This document shows positions 8,862 through 16,318 of a DNA stretch of 32,728 nucleotides, piece after piece. The notes beneath the pieces are model-generated. The model was not told the origin of the DNA and did no database searches. It saw nothing but the letters and a program-made list of their open reading frames with translations. This DNA is from Sphingomonas bacterium (GTDB lineage: Bacteria > Pseudomonadota > Alphaproteobacteria > Sphingomonadales > Sphingomonadaceae), in contig NZ_JAQGLG010000126.1 in the NCBI RefSeq assembly GCF_028292965.1, positions 1 through 32,728 on the forward strand. The letters are read 5' to 3'. The translations under genes were made by a program, and so were the position numbers. How positions within the stretch are numbered: the first letter of the stretch is position 1; every line of letters starts with the position of its first letter.

Positions 8862-10193
8862 CTAGTAAGCGAAATACGGCCCCTGCGTGCTGCCCGCCTG
8901 ACGACCCTCGATCGCGGTATAGACGCTCTTCCCGAAAAAGAACGGGATGCCGAAGTCGAAGCTGTTGGCGAAGGGCAGCGGGGGCGTGACGAGCGTCGGG
9001 TTGACCCCGAGGCCGGGCGCGACATTGGCGCTGGCCGAGGTGGTGATCGCCGGATTGTACAGCGTGAAGGCGCCGCTGCCGTTGGTGCCGTTGGTTCCGC
9101 TCAGCACCGGCGAGAGCGGGGTCGGCGCGGCCGGGCAATAGAAGACGTTGAGGAAGGTCTGGGTGCAGATCGGCAGGGTCGCGTCGATGAAATAATAGTC
9201 GTTGCTGCCGGTATCGAGGAAGCTCTGGGTCAGCGCCTTGCCGTTATAGGTGGCGGTGACGAAGCCCCGCCCGCGTGAACTGCCGGACGTGGTCGTCGGG
9301 AGGATGGTTGTCGCGGTCAGCGCGTTGTTGCTCTGCGTGCCGATGCCGAAATAGACCGTGCCAGTCAGCGTGGTCACGCCGGCGGGCGCCACCGACGGCA
9401 GCACGATCAGCGTGCCGTTATTGTCGCTGGCGAAAGCCGCGACCGGATTGGGCAGCTGCTGGAACGGTGCGGCGGCACTGGCGGTGCGCGCGATGATCGC
9501 CGAGCAGCCTGCGGCCGGGCAATCATAATAGGCCGCGCCCGAGGCAAGCCCCGACTGGCAGGTCGACCCGCAATCGCTCGCCGTGGTGCCGACGCCGATG
9601 ATGCCGTTGGCGCCGAACGCCTGCACGGTATCGATGTCGGTGCCGCCGCCCGACGAGCAGGAAGACGGCGCGGTGGCGAAGACCCCGGTGTCGCCGATCG
9701 CCTGGAAGGGCATATTGGCGACGTTCTCGCCGGCGATCGAGAAATCTGCCTGGCGGACCGAGCCGAAGGCGTAGGAATTGACGTATTTATAGCATTCGCC
9801 GACCGGATTGCCGGTTGCATCGCTCTCGGTCGGCAGCGCCGCCATCAGGCTGGCGTTGATCACCGGCTTGATGATGCGCAGGCCGACCGAGCCGGTGTCG
9901 AGGATGATATGGTCGATCGTCTGGCAATTGGTCGTCGAGCCCGGCGCGCAGATGGTGACCGAGACGTAGGGCTCGTTGAACGCGGTATAGGCGTCCGGCC
10001 CGGTGTTGAGCGCGGCCGGTCCCGCATCGAGCGTGACGGTGGTGAAATTGGCCACCGTGGGGCTGCTGGTAGGTGTCGGCGTGAGCGTTGATGTCGGCGC
10101 CGCTGTCGGGGTCGAACCACCACCGCCGCCGCCGCACGCGGCGAGCGTGGAAGCCAGGCACAGGCCGAGCAATCGCGGGAGCAGCGCGCGCAT
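8862..10193 (-). CDS. DUF3443 lipoprotein with two DTGS motifs
   Basis: This 443-residue predicted lipoprotein has signal peptide LASTLAAC with Cys20 acylated, followed by a Gly6 run and a Thr/Pro-rich linker to about residue 48. The rest fits DUF3443, a family usually found beside DUF2844. Two DTGS motifs stand out, ILDTGSVGLRI (Asp99) and FLDTGSNDYYF (Asp327), each preceded by hydrophobic residues as in the two lobes of pepsin-like aspartic proteases. Cysteines at several sites suggest periplasmic disulfides. Its ATG directly abuts the DUF2844 stop, so the two form an operon. Function is unknown, and the protease idea is inference. Confidence 0.88.
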   Translation of the reverse strand: MRALLPRLLGLCLASTLAACGGGGGGSTPTAAPTSTLTPTPTSSPTVANFTTVTLDAGPAALNTGPDAYTAFNEPYVSVTICAPGSTTNCQTIDHIILDTGSVGLRIIKPVINASLMAALPTESDATGNPVGECYKYVNSYAFGSVRQADFSIAGENVANMPFQAIGDTGVFATAPSSCSSGGGTDIDTVQAFGANGIIGVGTTASDCGSTCQSGLASGAAYYDCPAAGCSAIIARTASAAAPFQQLPNPVAAFASDNNGTLIVLPSVAPAGVTTLTGTVYFGIGTQSNNALTATTILPTTTSGSSRGRGFVTATYNGKALTQSFLDTGSNDYYFIDATLPICTQTFLNVFYCPAAPTPLSPVLSGTNGTNGSGAFTLYNPAITTSASANVAPGLGVNPTLVTPPLPFANSFDFGIPFFFGKSVYTAIEGRQAGSTQGPYFAY

Positions 10194-10658
10194 CTATTGC
10201 AGGTCCGTCACGGCGAAGTCGACCGGGGCCAGCGCCGGGATGTACGCGACACCCCAGAAATAACCCATATGCCCACCGGTCTGGATGACCACGTCGGAGC
10301 GGACGAGCTGCATCGGCTGGCGCCGCGCGCGCGGGTTGATCCGGGTATTGCCCGCCTGCAGCCGGTCGAAATAACCACCGAGCAGGGAGCGCAGGTCGGG
10401 CTTGCCCGGCCCGGACCAGGTCAGCGCATAGACCCGGCCATTGGCGCTGGTGAATTCCCTGACCAGGCCGCCATTGGGCAAGGTCATGTCGTGCCGTGTG
10501 TTGGTGCCGCGCGGCGTCGAGGTCAGCCGGGCATCGAGATGGGCGCGATCGACCTGCACGCCGGTCATCGCACCGCCGAGCTCGGCATTGACCGCGCAGG
10601 GCAAGACCAGAACGGCAAGAGCCGGGAGGGAGAATGATTGCCTCAGACGCATGACCAT
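10194..10658 (-). CDS. DUF2844 exported protein
   Basis: This 154-residue protein has an N-terminal signal peptide of about 26 residues ending near VNAELGG. The body fits DUF2844: a mostly beta domain with NGLVREF-like (here GGLVREFTSANGRVYAL) and DLRSLLGGYFD motifs. The family is commonly encoded beside DUF3443, as here, where the stop codon touches the DUF3443 start. Two starts are possible (10658 or 10652). The upstream GAAAGG is 5 bases from 10658, which was preferred. Its role is unknown; the pair is probably exported and works together. Confidence 0.87.
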   Translation of the reverse strand: MVMRLRQSFSLPALAVLVLPCAVNAELGGAMTGVQVDRAHLDARLTSTPRGTNTRHDMTLPNGGLVREFTSANGRVYALTWSGPGKPDLRSLLGGYFDRLQAGNTRINPRARRQPMQLVRSDVVIQTGGHMGYFWGVAYIPALAPVDFAVTDLQ

Positions 10659-10722
10659 GGCCGCCTTTCACGCCGAGGCGCGATGTTGCGCGTGCTGTTT
10701 TCTCCCGGGCACGCGTTGTGAA

Positions 10723-10751
10723 AATATCCGCTGCGGCGGGTCATGTGTCAA
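10723..10751 (-). promoter_or_regulatory. Sigma-70-type promoter for the DUF2844-DUF3443 operon
   Basis: Reading the minus strand, a perfect TTGACA (10746-10751) is followed after exactly 17 bases by GATATT (10723-10728). Transcription would start near 10716, leaving a leader of about 60 bases before the DUF2844 ATG. It is the best housekeeping-type promoter seen in the window. Confidence 0.7.
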
Positions 10752-10815
10752 TCGGGTTGAGCGGGCATAGGCGGCTGAAAGATTTGCGGTTTTTTTGCGT
10801 GCTGCGGGAGAGTCC

Positions 10816-10838
10816 TTCCCCCGGCCTGCGCCGGGGAA
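10816..10838. repeat. REP-like GC-rich hairpin downstream of nudC
   Basis: The sequence TTCCCCCGG-CCTGCG-CCGGGGAA is a near-perfect hairpin and resembles the element pair at 201-305. It lies 60 bases past the nudC stop and may end or protect that transcript. The rest of 10659-10897 holds the DUF2844 promoter and a short T run at 10790-10796; no gene was seen there. Confidence 0.6.
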
Positions 10839-10897
10839 ACGGACAAAATGGGCGCAGTGAATTTTGATGCTGGACGCCCAGGGGCAAACCGCAGGAT

Positions 10898-11785
10898 CTA
10901 AACCCCCGCCCATTCCCTGAGCAGCGTATAGGCGATGGCATAAGGCGGCGGCGGCAGGAACGGGCCCGGCTCGCCGGCCAGCACGGCGCGCACCACGTCG
11001 CGTTCGACCCAGATAGCGTCTTCCAACTCATTGGTGTCGACCGTCAGCGTGTCGTCCTCGGCCATGCCGACGCACGCCATCATCAGCGAGGAGGGGAAGG
11101 GCCAGGGTTGGCTGGCAATATAGCGCACCGCGCCGACGCGCACCCCGGCCTCTTCATGAATCTCACGCGCGACCGCTTCCTCGATCGATTCGCCGGGCTC
11201 GAGGAACCCGGCGAGCGCCGAATAGCGCCCCGGCGGCCAGCCCTTGCCGCGACCGAGCAAGGCGCGGCCGTCATATTCGGCGATCATGATCACCACCGGG
11301 TCGACGCGCGGGAAATGCTCGGCGCCGCAATGCGGGCATTTGCGCGCCCAGCCGGCACGGAAAGCTTCGGTCATGGTGCCGCAATTGGCGCAGAACTGGT
11401 GGCGCGAATGCCAATCGATCACGCTGCGCGCCGCGGCATAGGTGGCGGCCTCGCTCGGTTGCAGCGTCGCCAGCGCATGGATCATTGCCGGGGAACGCAT
11501 CGGCGTTGCCTCGGCGGCGCGCGTGCCCGGCAGGTACGCCGCGAAATGCGGCCGGGCGCTCTCGTCCAGCCCGAGCAGGATCAGCAACGCATCTTCCGGT
11601 GCATCGGCCAGCGTCGTCCAGCCGAGCCGGCCATCGTCGCCGACCTCGGGATGCAGCCCGTCGAGCTTGAGCAGGCGCGCACGCCAGTCGCTCATCGCCG
11701 CCGCCAGCGCCTCGCTGTCGTGGCGCAGATGATCGGCGCGGTCGAGCGTGCCGCCGGTCAGGCCCGGCGCAACCATCGCGGACAT
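10898..11785 (-). CDS. nudC: NAD(+)/NADH diphosphatase (NudC-type Nudix hydrolase)
   Basis: This 295-residue enzyme cleaves NADH or NAD+ to NMN(H) and AMP and can remove NAD caps from RNA. The four-cysteine zinc ribbon is at Cys132, Cys135, Cys150 and Cys153. The Nudix box runs from Gly193 to Val215 (GFLEPGESIEEAVAREIHEE then AGV), and the NADH-pyrophosphatase signature SQPWPFP follows at 225-231. All key residues are intact. The ATG at 11785 lies 2 bases past the upstream serine-hydrolase stop; the frame runs on further upstream only as antisense-type noise inside that gene. It is the third gene of the mutY operon. Confidence 0.95.
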   Translation of the reverse strand: MSAMVAPGLTGGTLDRADHLRHDSEALAAAMSDWRARLLKLDGLHPEVGDDGRLGWTTLADAPEDALLILLGLDESARPHFAAYLPGTRAAEATPMRSPAMIHALATLQPSEAATYAAARSVIDWHSRHQFCANCGTMTEAFRAGWARKCPHCGAEHFPRVDPVVIMIAEYDGRALLGRGKGWPPGRYSALAGFLEPGESIEEAVAREIHEEAGVRVGAVRYIASQPWPFPSSLMMACVGMAEDDTLTVDTNELEDAIWVERDVVRAVLAGEPGPFLPPPPYAIAYTLLREWAGV

Positions 11786-11787
11786 GC

Positions 11788-13179
11788 TCACTGCGCGCGC
11801 GTCATCCGTGCGGCGTCGGCGAACAGCGCCGGCACCACTTCGCTGCGCAACCCCCAGCGTTCGCCGGGGAAGTAATTGACCATCACCGTGCCGCGTATGT
11901 GGCGCACCGGATCGACATAGGCGATCGTGCCGGCCGCACCGCCCCAGCCATAGGTGCCCTTGCTGCCGCCGCCCGGCGCATCCTCCAGATAAACCGAACC
12001 GCCCGCGCCGAAGCCCATTTTCGGCCCGGTCGTGGTGCCGCCGGTCGTCGCCGCGACGCCGCCGAAAGTGACGCCGGCCGGCAGCAGGTTGGACATCATG
12101 AGATGGGCGGTTCCGGCCTTTAGCACGCGCACGCCGTCGAGCGTGCCAAAGTTTTGCAGGGCATGGAGAAAGCGGTCGTAATCGCGCGCCGACATCACGA
12201 GACCGGCGCCGCCATAGGGGAAACTCGGCGTCGTCAGCCAGATCGAGGTGGCGCCCGCATCGAGCGCCATGCGCGCGGTTGCGGGGATTTTCGCCGGGTC
12301 GACCTGCTGGCCGACCGAGGCCATCGCCTCGCGCATATAGATGTAATTGGTGGCAAAACGCGCGACTTCGGACTTTGGCACCGTCCAGTAGCTCGACCTC
12401 ATCTTGAGGGGATCGAAGATGTTTGCCTGGACGAAGGCATCGAACGACATGCCGCTGGCCTTCTCGATCACCGCACCCATCACGTCGAGGCCGATCGAGT
12501 AGCTCCATTTGGTGCCCGGCTCGGCGATCAGCGGCAGCGTCGCGACGCTGGCGGCAAAGGCCTGGATATCCTTGGGTCGCGTGGCGCGCGCCGGCCCTTC
12601 CAGCTGCTGGTTGACCTGGGCCGGGTTGATGCCGAGCCGGTTATACTCGGCGAGCAGCGGCCCCTTGGTGATGATGTTGTAGCCCAGCCCGGCGGTATGG
12701 GTCAGCAGGTTGCGGATCGTGATCTGGTGCTCGGCCGGCCTGGTCGCCAGCGAATGCTCCGGATCGGTCAGCACGTTCATATGGGCGAAGCCGGGGATGA
12801 AGTCGCTGACCGGCTGGTCGAGCTTCATCTTGCCGCGTTCGATCAGGATCATCGCCGCCAGCGCGGTGATCGGCTTGGTCATCGAATAGACCCGCCACAG
12901 GCTGTCGGGGCCGGCCGGGGCCGCGCCGGCATCGTCGGCGATCTTGCCTGCGCTGACGAATATGGTCGGTCCATCACCAATGCCGAAGGCACCGACGATG
13001 CCCGGCATCTTGTTGTCGCGGACATAGCCGTCGAACAATGCCTGGGTCGTCGGGAGCGGACTGGTGGCGCTGATCGCGACGGGTGCCGGCGCGGCCTGTG
13101 GCAGGGCTTGGCCGGCCAAAGCGCTCGCGCCGAGCACCAGCGCGATGACCGCACTTCCCGTAATAAATCGTCGTATCAT
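11788..13179 (-). CDS. Exported serine hydrolase (beta-lactamase / EstB, family S12-type)
   Basis: This 463-residue protein has a signal peptide of about 23 residues. The beta-lactamase-related fold shows the catalytic S-x-x-K motif at Ser99-Met-Thr-Lys102 and the tyrosine motif WSYSIG around Tyr227; a glycine-rich YGWGGAAGT segment near the end fits the third motif. Such proteins are esterases, carboxypeptidases or D-amino-acid hydrolases more often than true lactamases, so resistance should not be assumed. Its ATG overlaps the mutY stop by 4 bases (ATGA), and nudC starts 2 bases after its stop. The apparent extension to 14148 is out of context because it overlaps mutY. Confidence 0.92.
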   Translation of the reverse strand: MIRRFITGSAVIALVLGASALAGQALPQAAPAPVAISATSPLPTTQALFDGYVRDNKMPGIVGAFGIGDGPTIFVSAGKIADDAGAAPAGPDSLWRVYSMTKPITALAAMILIERGKMKLDQPVSDFIPGFAHMNVLTDPEHSLATRPAEHQITIRNLLTHTAGLGYNIITKGPLLAEYNRLGINPAQVNQQLEGPARATRPKDIQAFAASVATLPLIAEPGTKWSYSIGLDVMGAVIEKASGMSFDAFVQANIFDPLKMRSSYWTVPKSEVARFATNYIYMREAMASVGQQVDPAKIPATARMALDAGATSIWLTTPSFPYGGAGLVMSARDYDRFLHALQNFGTLDGVRVLKAGTAHLMMSNLLPAGVTFGGVAATTGGTTTGPKMGFGAGGSVYLEDAPGGGSKGTYGWGGAAGTIAYVDPVRHIRGTVMVNYFPGERWGLRSEVVPALFADAARMTRAQ

Positions 13180-14222
13180 GCGGATATCGCTCCCCTTATC
13201 GTCATCGCCGCCTTGGCGAACACCGTCGGCAACCCCGCCGACTCGATATCGCCGATTGGCCACCACTCCCCCTCGGCATGCGACACGGCGGTGCCGACCG
13301 CAAGCGCGAGATCGAGCGTGAAATGGGTGAAGCCGTGCGACACCGTGCCGTCGATCAACTGCCAGCCATAACCCTCGGGCGCACCGGCAAGGCCCGGGGG
13401 GGTGTCGCTCCACGGCCCGGTCGGCAGCGCGCGCATGCCGCCGAGCAGGCCGCGATCGGGCCGACGCACCAGCAGCACCGCGCCCTCGCGCGTCGCCCAG
13501 AACACCGTGCCATATCTGTGTGGTCGCGCCGCCTTGACCGTCTTGACCGGGTAACGCGCCGGATCGCCTTCGGCCTGGGCGCGGCATTCGGTCATCAGCG
13601 GGCACAACAAGCAACGTGGATTGCGTGGCGTGCAGATCGCGGTGCCGAGATCCATCATCGCCTGGGCGAAATCCCCGGCACGGGTGTCGGGCGTCATCCT
13701 GTCGGCGGCGATCCGGATCAGCGGCATCGCCCCCGGCAAGGGCGCCGCGATCGCATCCAGCCGCGTCACGACACGCGCGACATTGGCGTCGACCGCCACC
13801 GCGCGCCGGCCGAAGGCGATCGCGGCGATGGCGGCGGCGGTATAGTCGCCGATCCCGGGCAGCGCCCGCAGGCCGGCTTCGGTATCGAGAAAGCGCCCGC
13901 CATGTTCGGAGACCACGGCGCGGGCACAGGCGATCAGGTTGCGGGCGCGCGCATAATATCCGAGCCCGGCCCAGGCGGCCATCAGATCGGCGTCGCTCGC
14001 TGCCGCCAGCGACTCGACCGTCGGCCAGCGCGCGACGAACATTTCGAAACGCGGGCGCACTGTCGCGACGGTGGTTTGCTGCAGCATGATCTCGGACAGC
14101 CACACCCGATACGGGTCCGCCGCGTTGGTCCCGGGCGGGCTGCGCCACGGCAGGCTGCGCGCATTGGCGTCATACCAGGCGAGCAGGCGTTCGGCGATGA
14201 CGGAAGATCGCTTGGCGGGCAC
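13176..14222 (-). CDS. mutY: A/G-specific adenine DNA glycosylase MutY
   Basis: This 348-residue enzyme removes adenine mispaired with 8-oxoguanine. Catalytic residues are visible: Glu44 (SEIMLQQT) and Asp145 (VDANVAR) next to the helix-hairpin-helix LPGIGDYTAAAI. The [4Fe-4S] ligands Cys197, Cys204, Cys207 and Cys213 have the correct C-x6-C-x2-C-x5-C spacing. A Nudix-like C-terminal domain reads the 8-oxoG strand. A GTG at 14222 was chosen as start because no ATG lies between it and the catalytic core, and longer versions would run into the divergent DUF721 gene, whose start is only 14 bases away. It leads the mutY, serine hydrolase, nudC operon. Confidence 0.95.
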   Translation of the reverse strand: MPAKRSSVIAERLLAWYDANARSLPWRSPPGTNAADPYRVWLSEIMLQQTTVATVRPRFEMFVARWPTVESLAAASDADLMAAWAGLGYYARARNLIACARAVVSEHGGRFLDTEAGLRALPGIGDYTAAAIAAIAFGRRAVAVDANVARVVTRLDAIAAPLPGAMPLIRIAADRMTPDTRAGDFAQAMMDLGTAICTPRNPRCLLCPLMTECRAQAEGDPARYPVKTVKAARPHRYGTVFWATREGAVLLVRRPDRGLLGGMRALPTGPWSDTPPGLAGAPEGYGWQLIDGTVSHGFTHFTLDLALAVGTAVSHAEGEWWPIGDIESAGLPTVFAKAAMTIRGAISA

Positions 14223-14236
14223 GCCATCGCTATGGC

Positions 14237-14776
14237 ATGGACGACGCGATGAGCAAGCGTGGCGTACCCGCTCCCCCAGTCGAAAAGCCGCGCGGCGGCC
14301 GTGCGCGCGCCGTGTCGGAACTCGTGCCCGATATCGGCCGCGCCGCATTCCGGCGTTTCGGCTTCGTGCAGAGCGCCGTGGTCAGTCGCTGGGCGGAGAT
14401 CGTCGGCGCGCGTTATGCCGGTGTCTCGGCACCCGAATCGATTCGCTTTCCCCACGGGCAGCGCAGCGGCGGCACATTGAACCTGGTGGTGCGTGGCGCC
14501 CATGCCCCGATGATGCAGCACATCGCGCCGGAGATCATCGAGCGGGTCAATCGCTTCTTCGGTTACGATGCGGTCGCCAAGCTGCAGTTTCGCCAGGGCG
14601 ACGTCCCCGCGCCGGCGCCGCGCAAGGCGCCGCCGTCGTTGAAGCCGGTGCCGGTCGAGCTTGGGGCGAGCTTGCGCACCATTGCGGATCCGGAATTGAA
14701 GGCAGTGCTCGAGGCATTGGCGATGGGCGTCGCGGCGACGCGCGGCACGCCGCAAGTCGGAACAACGGAGGAATGA
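14237..14776 (+). CDS. DUF721 / DciA-like protein
   Basis: This 179-residue protein is of the DUF721 family, the group that contains DciA, the replicative-helicase (DnaB) loader or operator of bacteria lacking DnaC. The conserved part is residues 20-110 (GRAAFRRFGFVQSAVVSRWAEI, split around the helix, then VSAPESIRFPHG and LVVRGAHAPMMQH). The C-terminal tail is Pro/Ala rich and probably flexible. A second ATG at 14249 is an alternative start. The gene is head-to-head with mutY, 14 bases apart, so both promoters must lie within the opposite gene. It overlaps the following DsbA gene by a base or more. Confidence 0.85.
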   Translation: MDDAMSKRGVPAPPVEKPRGGRARAVSELVPDIGRAAFRRFGFVQSAVVSRWAEIVGARYAGVSAPESIRFPHGQRSGGTLNLVVRGAHAPMMQHIAPEIIERVNRFFGYDAVAKLQFRQGDVPAPAPRKAPPSLKPVPVELGASLRTIADPELKAVLEALAMGVAATRGTPQVGTTEE

Positions 14777-15516
14777 TGCGACTGTTTCTGCTCACCGCGG
14801 CGCTGATCGCCGCGCCCGTCATCGCCGCACCCAAGCCGGCGCCCAAGCCCGTGCAACACCACCCGCTGCAGCGCACCAGTCCGGCAGCGCCCCGCGGACC
14901 GGTCGACTGGGTCAAGACCTTCGCCGCCACGCCTGAGGGCGGCGTGCGGATGGGCAACCCCAATGCGGCGGTCAAGCTGGTCGAATATGGCTCGCGATTC
15001 TGCCCTTATTGCGCGCGCTTCCACGCCGAATCGATGGCCAAGCTGCGCGGCAGCTATGTCGCCAGCGGCAAGGTCAGCTACGAATTTCGCGATTTTCCCG
15101 TGCATGGCGCGCTCGATCTGGCGCCGATCCTGATCGGCCACTGCGTCAGCACGGCGAATTATTTCCCGCTGCTCGACCAGATGATGGCGGCGCAACCGCA
15201 GATCCTCGCGCATGAGGAGGATGTGGTGCGCCAGGTCCAGGCGATGAAGCCCGCCACGCCGACACTGACCGCCATCGCCTTTGCCGAGAAGCTCGATCTG
15301 ATCGGTTTCATGGCGAAGCGCGGCATGCCTGCCGCCCGGACCCGTGCCTGCCTGTCGTCCAAGGCGGGCTTCGACGCGCTTGCCAAGAGGGCCGACGACG
15401 CCAATCGCCTCTACCAGATTCGCGGCACGCCGACCTTCATCGTCAACGGCAAGGTTGCCGACGGGGTCGGCGACTGGGCCGGGCTCGAGCCGGTGCTCAA
15501 GGCCGCCGGCGCCTGA
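14776..15516 (+). CDS. DsbA-family thiol:disulfide oxidoreductase, periplasmic
   Basis: This 246-residue protein has a cleavable signal peptide ending near VIAAP and a thioredoxin fold with helical insertion. The redox motif is Cys76-Pro-Tyr-Cys79 in YGSRFCPYCARF, and the cis-proline loop reads RGTPTFIVNG. Two ATGs are adjacent. GGAGG at 14767-14771 is 4 bases from ATG 14776 and only 1 from ATG 14773, so 14776 was preferred, though 14773 would give the same protein plus one Met. It is followed by a lipoprotein paralogue and then smc. This placement just before smc recurs in alphaproteobacteria. Probable role: oxidation of exported proteins. Confidence 0.92.
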   Translation: MRLFLLTAALIAAPVIAAPKPAPKPVQHHPLQRTSPAAPRGPVDWVKTFAATPEGGVRMGNPNAAVKLVEYGSRFCPYCARFHAESMAKLRGSYVASGKVSYEFRDFPVHGALDLAPILIGHCVSTANYFPLLDQMMAAQPQILAHEEDVVRQVQAMKPATPTLTAIAFAEKLDLIGFMAKRGMPAARTRACLSSKAGFDALAKRADDANRLYQIRGTPTFIVNGKVADGVGDWAGLEPVLKAAGA

Positions 15517-15541
15517 TCAGTTTTTACCAGGAGTAACCCCT

Positions 15542-16291
15542 ATGAAATTCTCTCTCCTCTTCGCCGCGCTGCCAGCCCTGTTGCTGGCAGCCTGCGGTTC
15601 GGGCGGCTCGACCGGGTCGGGAAACGACGTTGCCGCCGTCGCGCCCGTCGCCGGCGCCAAGCCGCCGGCCGGGACCAGCTGGCTCGACACCGTCAGCGCC
15701 ACGCCCGAGGGCGGTTATGTTCAGGGCAATCCCAACGCGCCGGTTAAGCTGATCGAATATGGATCGCGCCTGTGCCCCGTCTGCGGCAGGTTCGCCCAGG
15801 AAGGCGTGCCCGCGCTGCGTGCCGGGCCGATCGCCGCCGGCAAGCTGAGCTACGAGTTCCGCGACTATCCCGTTCACGGCGCGCCCGATCTCGGGCCAAC
15901 CCTGCTCGGCCACTGCGTCGCGCCTGCCGCCTATTTCCCGATGCTCGATCAGATGTTCGCGGAGCAGGGGCAATTGCTCGCCAAGGAAGAGGCTGCAATC
16001 CAGGCGATGCAGGCGGTACCGAACGCGACGCCGGTGCAGATCGGTACGACCTTCGCCGAAAAGATGGGCTATCTCGACTTCGTCAAGCAGCGCGGCGTGC
16101 CGGAAGGAAAGGCGCGGGCGTGCCTCGCGGACCCGAAGGGTTACGAGCTGATCGCGACCCGCAAGGACGCGGCCGACCAGCAATATAACATCAGCGGCAC
16201 GCCGAGCTTTATCGTCAACGGCACACTTGTGCCCAATGCCAGCAGCTGGGACGCTCTGCAGCCGGTGCTCAAGGCGGCCGGCGCGCTGTAA
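15542..16291 (+). CDS. DsbA-family oxidoreductase, lipoprotein paralogue
   Basis: This 249-residue protein is clearly related to the gene before it: same YGSRxCPxC active site (Cys78-Pro-Val-Cys81), YEFRDYPVHGAPDL segment, RGVP region and SGTPSFIVNG cis-proline loop. It differs in its N-terminus, which is a lipobox (LLAAC, Cys18) followed by a Gly/Ser linker, so it should be anchored to a membrane rather than free. AGGAG lies about 9 bases before the ATG. A tandem duplication with split localisation is the simplest explanation. Confidence 0.92.
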   Translation: MKFSLLFAALPALLLAACGSGGSTGSGNDVAAVAPVAGAKPPAGTSWLDTVSATPEGGYVQGNPNAPVKLIEYGSRLCPVCGRFAQEGVPALRAGPIAAGKLSYEFRDYPVHGAPDLGPTLLGHCVAPAAYFPMLDQMFAEQGQLLAKEEAAIQAMQAVPNATPVQIGTTFAEKMGYLDFVKQRGVPEGKARACLADPKGYELIATRKDAADQQYNISGTPSFIVNGTLVPNASSWDALQPVLKAAGAL

Positions 16292-16318
16292 GGCGCGTCG
16301 TTCGGGGGAACAGCGCGC

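Noticed and set aside
11788..13179. Antibiotic-resistance beta-lactamase
   Set aside because: The S-x-x-K family includes many esterases and peptidases; WSYSIG and the gene context do not support a true lactamase call.
11786..14148. Upstream extension of the serine hydrolase frame and of the nudC frame
   Set aside because: Both extensions run through neighbouring genes in another frame, lack signal peptides or family motifs, and are Arg/Pro-rich noise.
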